Below, piece after piece: positions 52,475 to 60,506 of a stretch of 64,000 bases of DNA. Source of the stretch: Chitinophaga pinensis (GTDB lineage Bacteria > Bacteroidota > Bacteroidia > UKL13-3); NCBI GenBank assembly GCA_945861965.1, contig CAMAWM010000007.1:1-64000 (forward strand). The letters are read 5' to 3'. Both the position numbers and the translations under genes were made by a program. How positions within the stretch are numbered: position 1 is the first letter of the stretch; the number at the start of each line of letters is the position of its first letter. The notes beneath the pieces were generated by a model. The model made no database searches. It was not told where the DNA came from and saw nothing but the letters and a program-made list of their open reading frames with translations.

Positions 52475-52594
52475 ATGGGAAAAGGAGATCTTCGTACAAA
52501 AAAAGGAAAATTGAAAAACGGTAGTTTTGGTAAAAGCAGAAGCAAACAAGCTTTAAAAGCTAAAAACAATCCAAAAACAAAAGCAGCTAAATAA
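52475..52594 (+). CDS. 30S ribosomal protein THX
   Basis: MGKGDLRTKKGKLKNGSFGKSRSKQALKAKNNPKTKAAK, 39 aa, too short for the ORF track; matches THX family N-terminus MGKGDxxTKxGKxxxGxxGKxR. Confidence 0.9.
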   Translation: MGKGDLRTKKGKLKNGSFGKSRSKQALKAKNNPKTKAAK

Positions 52595-52603
52595 TTTTTA
52601 TTT

Positions 52604-52686
52604 GCTCCGGTGGTGAAATTGGTAGACACGCCATCTTGAGGGGGTGGTTCCTTTTAGGTATAAGAGTTCGAGTCTCTTCCGGAGCA
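52604..52686 (+). tRNA. tRNA-Leu (anticodon GAG), CCA not encoded
   Basis: Acceptor GCTCCGG/CCGGAGC, anticodon arm CCATC-TTGAGGG-GGTGG, variable arm, T arm AAGAG-TTCGAGT-CTCTT, discriminator A. Confidence 0.95.
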
Positions 52687-52747
52687 CATACATTTAATGC
52701 TTCAAATTATTTTCATTGTAATTTGAAACGACTTCAATCCTTAATTC

Positions 52748-53092
52748 TTAAGGATGCAATGCGCTTTTCTTCTCCAATAAATACTCTTGAGTTTCTACAT
52801 GATCAGGATCTGGAATGCAACAATCTACAGGGCAAACTGCAGCACATTGAGGCTCTTCATGAAAACCAGCACATTCTGTACATTTATTATGAACGATGAA
52901 ATAAACATCATTCGAAACGGGTTGAAAACGTTTGTTGACATCCACTTCTTCGCCATTATAATTAATTGTTCCGCTAAGCGTATTTCCGTCTTTAAATGAC
53001 CACTCAGCACCTGCTTCATATATCGCATTGTTTGGACACTCAGGTTCGCATGCACCGCAATTAATGCATTCGTCAGTTATTATTATTGCCAT
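52748..53092 (-). CDS. 4Fe-4S dicluster ferredoxin
   Basis: [48 protein letters not shown]. Confidence 0.95.
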   Translation of the reverse strand: MAIIITDECINCGACEPECPNNAIYEAGAEWSFKDGNTLSGTINYNGEEVDVNKRFQPVSNDVYFIVHNKCTECAGFHEEPQCAAVCPVDCCIPDPDHVETQEYLLEKKSALHP

Positions 53093-53177
53093 AAGTCAGT
53101 AATGGTTTTATTGTTTTTTAAAGATGCAAGTTTAGTTTTGTTCCCTCAAATCAAAAAATATTTTTATTAATAAAAAG

Positions 53178-54197
53178 ATGAGTTTTCAACAACGATTAAT
53201 AGCTTTTGTACATTTAGGTAAAATTTTAGCTGAAGCATCTAAAGCTGGACAAGCGCGAACAGTAGGCGAAGCATATCTTTACAACAACTGGTTTACGGAA
53301 GAAAGTCAACGAAATTGTTTTGCTGTTTGGGCTGACTTACTTACAGAATCAAAATTAACTAAATGGTTAAATAAATATCCCATCGAAGAAAAAATTGCAC
53401 CAAAAAATATTGCAATTATTATGGCAGGAAATATTCCTATGGTTGGTTTTCATGACTTGCTTTGTGTGCTTTTATCAGGAAATAATGCAACGGTAAAAAT
53501 GAGTAGTGATGACAAAATACTTATTAAATGGATTGCAGATGAACTTATAAAATTCGATACAACATTCAACGAAAAAATTCATTTTGTTGAAGATCAAATC
53601 AAATCAAATTTTGATGCAGTTATAGCTACAGGAAGTAATAACAGCAACAGATATTTCGAAGCGTATTTCGGGAAATATCCGAACATACTTCGCAAAAACA
53701 GAAACAGTATTGCAATTGTAGATGGAAACGAAACAGAGGATGAAATGAAACTTTTGGCTGACGATATTTTCAGTAATTTTGGATTAGGCTGTCGAAATGT
53801 TTCTAAAGTTTTTCTGCCAAATGGATTTGCATTTGAAAAATTATATGAAAATACACACAAGTACTCAGAGTTTATTCATCATAATAAATACGCCAACAAT
53901 TATACATATCATAAGGCCATTTGGTTAATGAACACCGATAAATTTTTGGACAATGGATTTTTATTGATGAAAGAAGAAAACGAACAATTTTCATCACCAC
54001 TTGCTTCAATATATTATCAATATTACAATAACATGGATGAAGTAAAATCAATAATTAATCAAAGAAAAAATGAAATTCAATGCGTTGTAAGCACAGAAAA
54101 TTTTAAGAACAATATTCCATTTGGCAGCACACAAACTCCAGCATTAAACGATTATGCAGACAATGTAGATACGATGAAATTCTTAACGGAATTATAA
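53178..54197 (+). CDS. Acyl-CoA reductase (LuxC family)
   Basis: 339 aa; IAIIMAGNIPMVGFHDLLCVLLSGNNATVKMSSDDKIL; FSNFGLGCRNVSKVFLP. Confidence 0.88.
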   Translation: MSFQQRLIAFVHLGKILAEASKAGQARTVGEAYLYNNWFTEESQRNCFAVWADLLTESKLTKWLNKYPIEEKIAPKNIAIIMAGNIPMVGFHDLLCVLLSGNNATVKMSSDDKILIKWIADELIKFDTTFNEKIHFVEDQIKSNFDAVIATGSNNSNRYFEAYFGKYPNILRKNRNSIAIVDGNETEDEMKLLADDIFSNFGLGCRNVSKVFLPNGFAFEKLYENTHKYSEFIHHNKYANNYTYHKAIWLMNTDKFLDNGFLLMKEENEQFSSPLASIYYQYYNNMDEVKSIINQRKNEIQCVVSTENFKNNIPFGSTQTPALNDYADNVDTMKFLTEL

Positions 54198-54202
54198 CTT
54201 CT

Positions 54203-54991
54203 TTACTTTGCAATTAATAATTTTATACACTTTTCAGTTTCGCCATTCTTTAATTTCAAAATATAAATTCCTTTTTCTAATTCATTTGGAATCTCAATTT
54301 TAAATTGATTAGAAGCATTTAAGTTTACATTCATTTTTTCCTTTCCTGTCATGTCGAATAATTGAAAAGTAAAAATTCCATCTAATTTATTATTCAATCT
54401 AATATTTATAAAATCAGATGCGGGATTAGGATAAATTTCCACTCCGTTAAATAAATTCAATTCATTTACTGCAGTTGAAGTACTTTCATTTACCATCAAA
54501 GACTGAAGCGAAACATTTGGTTTGTTATTTACAAAAGCTCCATAAATTCCTACAGAACCAGAACCGCTAACAGGCGCAGTCCAATTAAAAATCCAAATTG
54601 AAGTTGCATCCGTTTTATACATATTATGAGTAACATACTTCGACATTCCAACGGTTTTGCTTCCAGCTCCAGCAACTAATACACCTTTTAAATTTCCGGA
54701 ATTGTCTTGTGTAGAAACTTGAAAGCCTTTTTTTGAAGTTGGACTTCCACTTATGCTTACGGTAATATTATACGTTGCATTTGGTGTATATCCACTTGAT
54801 GGAATATTTGCATTCAACACATTTGTAACTGTTGTTGGTGTAACGCCATGACAAGCTATTCCACAATTATTAGCATCTCCAGGCGAACCAGTATATCCTG
54901 CTGGTGCTCCCAATGGTTCTGAAATTAACAAACTGCTACTTATAAGAACAATTGACAACGCAAAAAATAATTGAGTAAATTTTGTTTTCAT
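54203..54991 (-). CDS. Secreted choice-of-anchor V-type protein with T9SS type A sorting domain
   Basis: Signal peptide, GAPAGYTGSPGDANNCGIACHG, C-terminal IYPNPASDFINIRL...GIYILKLKNG. Confidence 0.8.
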   Translation of the reverse strand: MKTKFTQLFFALSIVLISSSLLISEPLGAPAGYTGSPGDANNCGIACHGVTPTTVTNVLNANIPSSGYTPNATYNITVSISGSPTSKKGFQVSTQDNSGNLKGVLVAGAGSKTVGMSKYVTHNMYKTDATSIWIFNWTAPVSGSGSVGIYGAFVNNKPNVSLQSLMVNESTSTAVNELNLFNGVEIYPNPASDFINIRLNNKLDGIFTFQLFDMTGKEKMNVNLNASNQFKIEIPNELEKGIYILKLKNGETEKCIKLLIAK

Positions 54992-55111
54992 ATTAAATTA
55001 ATTTTTAAGTCTCAATGATACATTTTATCTAAATAATAATACAAAAAAAATGTCATCGAATGTTAACTATTAAATAGCATTGCTAAAAATATTATTATGA
55101 ATTGAAATATG

Positions 55112-55119
55112 TATATTTG
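55112..55119 (+). promoter_or_regulatory. -7 element TATATTTG upstream of ppk1
   Basis: Perfect TAnnTTTG just before ATG 55126, also arguing against the TTG 55102 start. Confidence 0.4.
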
Positions 55120-55125
55120 ACTCAG

Positions 55126-57204
55126 ATGATTAGAAATTACAAAGGATATGTTTTTGAAGATCGTGAAATAAGTTGGTTGCGTTTTAACGAACGAGTACTG
55201 CAGGAAGCAGAAAACAGCTCAACTCCATTGATGGAACGTCTTAAATTTCTCGCTATTTTTTCTTCAAACCTTGATGAATTCTTTCGTGTTCGTGTAGCAC
55301 AAATCAGAAAAGTTCAACGTATAAATGCTAAAAAACCAATTAGCGAATGGCAAGCATCGCCTGATGAAATATTGGCTGAGGTGCAACGAATAGTTGTTAG
55401 TTTACAAGACCGATTTACTGCTATTTACCAAAATGATATTTTGCCAAGTCTTGCCCTTAAAAAAATATTCTTGGTAAACGAAAACGAATTAAACGAATTG
55501 CAAAAATTAGCAGTTGATGCATATTTTAAAGACTCTATTTTGAATAGACTTTTTCCCATCATTTTAGACGATTTAAAACACAGCCCACATCTAAGAGATC
55601 GATCTATTTATTTAGCGGTACGCATGACGGATAGCAATGAAACTAAAGCGCCTAAACATGCTTTGATTGAAGTGCCAACAAGTACTTCCGGCAGATTTTA
55701 CCAACTTCCAAAAACAGATGAAAATACTTTTATAATTTGTACAGAAGATATTATTCGATTGTCGTTAAGAGAAATTTTTCAGCAATTTGATTACGATACT
55801 TTTGAGGCACATATTGTAAAAATAACTCGCGATGCAGAACTCAATTTCGATAAATCTGAAACAGATTATCATGTCCCAATTCTTGTTAAAATCCAAAAAA
55901 GCATAAAACAACGCTCTAAAGGTTTGCCTACGCGTTTTGTGTTTGATGAACGCATGCCAAAAGTGTTCCTGGATTTAATTTCAATAAAGTTAGAATTAAA
56001 AAATGTGAACCTAATTCCAGGAGGTCGATACCATAATTTTAAAGATTTTATGGATTTTCCAAAAGTAGGAAACGAAGAAGATTATTATCCAACACACACT
56101 CCAATTCCTGTTTCTGAAATTGACAGTACAAAAACCGTATTTGATGTGATTTCAAAGCACGATATTTTGTTGCATCATCCGTATCAATCCTACGATTATT
56201 TGATACGATTTTTGCGTGAAGCGGCTATTGATCCACAGGTTACAACAATTAAAATTACCTTGTATCGCGTAGCAAAATTTAGCAATGTTGTTAATTCACT
56301 AATCAATGCAATTAAAAACGGAAAGAAAGTAGTTGTATTGATGGAATTGCAAGCAAGATTTGATGAAGAGGCAAATATTTATTGGACAAATCAATTGCAA
56401 GAAGCCGGAGCTCAAGTTCATTTTGGCAAAGCAGGACAAAAGGTTCATTGCAAAATGTGCTTGATTTATCGCAATGAAGAAGGCAAAACAGTAAAATACG
56501 CACATCTATCTACAGGAAATTACAATGGAGTGACTTCAAGAATTTACAGCGATTTTGCTTTGTTTACAAAAGACGATCGTTATACCTTAGAACTTGAAAC
56601 GCTTTCTGATTTGTTATTTTTAAATATTAGGAGAAATTTTTTCAATCATTTGCTAATTGCTCCGGACAATATGAAAAGCAGATTTCTTAAAATGATTGAC
56701 AAAGAAATTGAAAACAAACGAGCATTAAAAGATGCATATATTATAGCTAAAATGAATAGCTTGGTGGATGTAGAAATCATTAAAAAACTATACGAGGCCA
56801 ACAATGCAGGAGTTAAAATTCAATTAATTGTTAGAGGAATTTGCAGTTTAGTTCCTGGCATTAATGGCATGAGTGAAAACATTTCGGTACGAAGCATTAT
56901 CGATAGATTTTTAGAACATGCAAGGGTTTATATTTTTTGTAATGATGGAGACGAAAAAATATTTCTCTCCAGCGCAGATTGGATGACAAGAAATTTGCAA
57001 AATCGAATTGAACTTGCTTTCCCAATTTTCGACATTAAGCATAAAAAAACCATAAAAGAAATAATTGAATTGCAACTTAAAGACAACATTAAAGCTAGAA
57101 TAAAATTTGCCGATGGAACCTATCAATTTGCAAAAAACGAAGAAGGAAAATCTTTCAGTACTCAGCTTGACACTTTAGAATATTTAAGAAATAATACTAT
57201 TTAA
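55126..57204 (+). CDS. ppk1: Polyphosphate kinase 1
   Basis: REISWLRFNERVLQEA, FSSNLDEFFRVRVAQI, ITLYRVA, HLSTGNYNG, SADWMTRNLQNRIELAFPI. Confidence 0.97.
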   Translation: MIRNYKGYVFEDREISWLRFNERVLQEAENSSTPLMERLKFLAIFSSNLDEFFRVRVAQIRKVQRINAKKPISEWQASPDEILAEVQRIVVSLQDRFTAIYQNDILPSLALKKIFLVNENELNELQKLAVDAYFKDSILNRLFPIILDDLKHSPHLRDRSIYLAVRMTDSNETKAPKHALIEVPTSTSGRFYQLPKTDENTFIICTEDIIRLSLREIFQQFDYDTFEAHIVKITRDAELNFDKSETDYHVPILVKIQKSIKQRSKGLPTRFVFDERMPKVFLDLISIKLELKNVNLIPGGRYHNFKDFMDFPKVGNEEDYYPTHTPIPVSEIDSTKTVFDVISKHDILLHHPYQSYDYLIRFLREAAIDPQVTTIKITLYRVAKFSNVVNSLINAIKNGKKVVVLMELQARFDEEANIYWTNQLQEAGAQVHFGKAGQKVHCKMCLIYRNEEGKTVKYAHLSTGNYNGVTSRIYSDFALFTKDDRYTLELETLSDLLFLNIRRNFFNHLLIAPDNMKSRFLKMIDKEIENKRALKDAYIIAKMNSLVDVEIIKKLYEANNAGVKIQLIVRGICSLVPGINGMSENISVRSIIDRFLEHARVYIFCNDGDEKIFLSSADWMTRNLQNRIELAFPIFDIKHKKTIKEIIELQLKDNIKARIKFADGTYQFAKNEEGKSFSTQLDTLEYLRNNTI

Positions 57205-57205
57205 T

Positions 57206-58393
57206 TTATTGAATAGCATAAATCCATGCATCAGGATTGTAATTTTCCTGAATAGAAATAAGTGCATTTGAAGCTTCGTATAAGTTTGTAAATTTCTTAA
57301 GTGTTACCAATTTATATTTATTGTTTGACTTTTTAAGGGGCTTTAAAATAATTTCAGATTCTGGAAAATCTCCTTCACTCAATTTAGATTGTAAATTTTC
57401 TGCACGCCATTCATTATTAAATGCACCTGTAATAATATAATAAACCACCTTATCCATGTTATCAGTTGGTTTTGGAGTTACATCCGAATTATATTCAATG
57501 TTAATTTTCAAATCAGTGAGCTCTGTTTTTTGATCAATTGGCAACTCACTTGTACTATTACTTTCGAGATTAGTTGTAGCATCAATTGTGTTTATCGGTT
57601 TGCTAATTTCAGCTTTAACTTTCGGAACAATTGTTTCCTTTTTGGATTCAAATTCAATTTTACTTATCCATGAATTAAAAGTACTGGATAAATCCAATGA
57701 TTGAACCTGATTAATTATTGGAGCAAGAATTCCGTTTTGCAGAAAAACATATGCGTTAATACTCATTATTAACACCAAAAAAGTTCCTGTTAAGCTGTAA
57801 AATAAACCTCTGCGACTTTTGCGAACGCTTTTATGTTTATGAATTGAAGCTGTTTCAGATTTCGAATTTATTTGATGTTGCTTGTTTAACACTTCCGAAT
57901 TTTTCAAACTTGTTTCTAAAACAACAGGCGCTACTTTGTTTAATATTTTTGTGTGTGAACTTGTAGAATTAGAAATCAGTTTTACTTCGTTTAATCCAAA
58001 GGATGCCAACATAAAGTTTGCATTTTTTTCTGGACTGAAAACAATTTTTTTGTCATTGTTTAACTCAAATGTTCCTATTGAATCAATAACAAGTATCCCC
58101 TCAGTTGTCAAGGATTTATTAACGGAATTAACTTTTTCTTCAATAAGTTTTATTGCTTCAAAATAAGTCAACCCATTGCAATTTGAAATATGAGTTGCTA
58201 GCAAGCCATCGTTTAAATTTAACTTGCCATTAAACGAAATAAATTTATGTGGTGGAATTATAACATTGGATACTGGATTAATTCTGGCACTTTCGGTTTT
58301 GCAAACAAAGCCACCAAATCCAGGCAAAATCACACAATCGTGTTTATGCAATAAGGATTTCACTAAATCCCATATATTTATTTCTGAATGCAT
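57206..58393 (-). CDS. SPOR domain-containing protein with N-terminal HU-CCDC81-like domain
   Basis: LHKHDCVILPGFGGFVCKTESARINPVSNVIIPPHKFISFNGKLNLNDGLLA; C-terminal SPOR-like YYIITGAFNNEWRAENLQSKL. Confidence 0.88.
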   Translation of the reverse strand: MHSEINIWDLVKSLLHKHDCVILPGFGGFVCKTESARINPVSNVIIPPHKFISFNGKLNLNDGLLATHISNCNGLTYFEAIKLIEEKVNSVNKSLTTEGILVIDSIGTFELNNDKKIVFSPEKNANFMLASFGLNEVKLISNSTSSHTKILNKVAPVVLETSLKNSEVLNKQHQINSKSETASIHKHKSVRKSRRGLFYSLTGTFLVLIMSINAYVFLQNGILAPIINQVQSLDLSSTFNSWISKIEFESKKETIVPKVKAEISKPINTIDATTNLESNSTSELPIDQKTELTDLKINIEYNSDVTPKPTDNMDKVVYYIITGAFNNEWRAENLQSKLSEGDFPESEIILKPLKKSNNKYKLVTLKKFTNLYEASNALISIQENYNPDAWIYAIQ

Positions 58394-58479
58394 TTTGATT
58401 GTTTAAAGTTTCAAACAAAGGAAATAATTGTGACTATATCAATACTCACAAAAAATAAACAATTGCGGTTTAAAACAAT

Positions 58480-60426
58480 TTATTCTTTAACAAACATTTT
58501 TTTGTAACACTTTCCATTTTTACAGCTTACATTTAAAAGATAAATTCCGTTCATCAAATCAAATGTTTCTAAACGGTTTGTGTTGCAATTACTCTTCAAT
58601 ATTTTTCCTTGCAAATCGAAAACTGTGATGCTCTCAACTACTTCATTACAAAAAACTTCTAAGTAGTCTTTGGCAGGATTTGGATAAATTTTAATCTCTT
58701 GATTTTGCAAATCTTCAATTCCTGTACTTCCCGAAATTTTTGTAACGCTATTTATTTTATTCAAAACCCAGTTGTTTGGATCAATTGTAATTGAACTTAC
58801 CGAACCATTTACTTTTATACGGCTCGTATCGTTTGGCAAAAATCTTTCGATTCGAATTACTGTATCTTTTCCATTGATTTTAGCAGCAATCTCCATTGGC
58901 ATTTCAAATTGATTTGTCAATGAAACGGAATGCGTTTGTCCATTATAAATTAATAAAGAATCAGCTTTTTGATACCATTTAATGTCATGAATTGGATATC
59001 CTTCTCCATAATACCATTGCGAGAAAAATTTATTGAAATTTTTTCCTGAAACGTCTTCAACTACTTTTTTAAAATCGTCTCCAGTTGCAGTTGAATTTGC
59101 AAATCTACTTGTGTATGATTTCAATACGCTAAAGAAAACACTGTCGTCATTTAGTTCAAATCGAATCATGTGAATAATTGCCGAACCTTTTCTATAAGTT
59201 AATCTCGAATCGAAAATACGAGTTGGCGAAGTTGTATCAGGAACGTAAACACTGCCATCAACTTTACTTAATACGCTGTTATGATTTCCCAACATTTCAG
59301 CATTGGCTTCCCAAGGTCTTAAATACTGAAACGCTAAATATTCAACATACGATGCAAAGCCTTCATTCACCCAAATATCTTTCCATACTTTACAAGTAGT
59401 ATTGTCGCCAAACCATTGGTGGCCTAATTCATGCGCAACAATTGAAAACTCAAACACTCCTAATGTTGTCATTGTTTGATGCTCCATTCCTCCAGAAAGT
59501 GGCGCCATACTATGTCCATATTTTTCGTTTGCAAATGGATAAGGACCTAACAAATTTGCCAAAAGTTCAATCAATTGTTTTGTCGAATCAACTACAGGTT
59601 TAATTCTAATTAATGTAGCGGGATTATCGTAAATATAATTTTGGACAAGTACAGGTTGACTATTTGTTGGATAAGCATAAAACCTATAATCAATATATTT
59701 TGCAACCGAAACCGAAATTAAGTAATAATCAATTGGATTTATGTTTCTCCATTCGTAGCGTTTTTTTCCGTTTGAAAGCAATTGTACATTTGTTAATAAT
59801 CCATTAGAACCAACCTTGTTGCTACTATCAGTTGTAACCCAAATGTAAACTGAATCAATTTTATCTTGCAACGATTGTTTGCAAGGAAACCATTCGTAAG
59901 AACTATAAGGCTCGCTTAAACTATAGGTAACTTGCGCACCCCAAGTTGGCGAAGTTTTGTTGCTCATTGCAGCACCAAATGGAGTTGAATTTCCTGAAGG
60001 TGGTGTTCCTTTATAATAAAGTGTTAAATCTATTAAGTTGCCTGATGCTACTGTTGATGTCAAATATATAAACACTAAATTATTTGCATGACTGAAACTT
60101 AATTTAGTATTTCCAGCCAAAACAGAATCTATTGTGTGATTGCTGTGCAATTCCAATACAAATGTATCCAAAGATTGAACTGCGGCTGCAATTGTTCTTA
60201 CACTTCCAGCAACATTTATATTTGTTCTTTCTAGTTTTAAATTTAAGTGCTGAAATTTTACATCGTACTTAGCCATCAGTTTTTGCGACAATGAATTTGG
60301 ATCAGCTTTCATCAACGATGATGATTGACTTTTTGACTTCATCGAAGAACAAAAATGTTCGCTTTGCTGGCTAAATACCGCTAAAGAAAAAGACAAATAA
60401 AAAGTTAAGAGGATTATGATTCTCAT
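58480..60426 (-). CDS. M1 family metallopeptidase (aminopeptidase) with T9SS type A sorting domain
   Basis: GGMEHQT, VAHELGHQWFGDNTTCKVWKDIWVNEGFASYVE; C-terminal IYPNPAKDYLEVFCNE...LMNGIYLLNV. Confidence 0.94.
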   Translation of the reverse strand: MRIIILLTFYLSFSLAVFSQQSEHFCSSMKSKSQSSSLMKADPNSLSQKLMAKYDVKFQHLNLKLERTNINVAGSVRTIAAAVQSLDTFVLELHSNHTIDSVLAGNTKLSFSHANNLVFIYLTSTVASGNLIDLTLYYKGTPPSGNSTPFGAAMSNKTSPTWGAQVTYSLSEPYSSYEWFPCKQSLQDKIDSVYIWVTTDSSNKVGSNGLLTNVQLLSNGKKRYEWRNINPIDYYLISVSVAKYIDYRFYAYPTNSQPVLVQNYIYDNPATLIRIKPVVDSTKQLIELLANLLGPYPFANEKYGHSMAPLSGGMEHQTMTTLGVFEFSIVAHELGHQWFGDNTTCKVWKDIWVNEGFASYVEYLAFQYLRPWEANAEMLGNHNSVLSKVDGSVYVPDTTSPTRIFDSRLTYRKGSAIIHMIRFELNDDSVFFSVLKSYTSRFANSTATGDDFKKVVEDVSGKNFNKFFSQWYYGEGYPIHDIKWYQKADSLLIYNGQTHSVSLTNQFEMPMEIAAKINGKDTVIRIERFLPNDTSRIKVNGSVSSITIDPNNWVLNKINSVTKISGSTGIEDLQNQEIKIYPNPAKDYLEVFCNEVVESITVFDLQGKILKSNCNTNRLETFDLMNGIYLLNVSCKNGKCYKKMFVKE

Positions 60427-60506
60427 GTTTGTTTGTTTGATTGATTGATTTATTTTTTTTGCAAAATAGAAACTTTTGAAATATTGAAATTGGTATTGGA
60501 AATGAT

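Noticed and set aside
52604-52686. tRNA-Leu as an integration site for a mobile element
   Set aside because: No integrase, no repeated tRNA 3' end and normal core genes downstream
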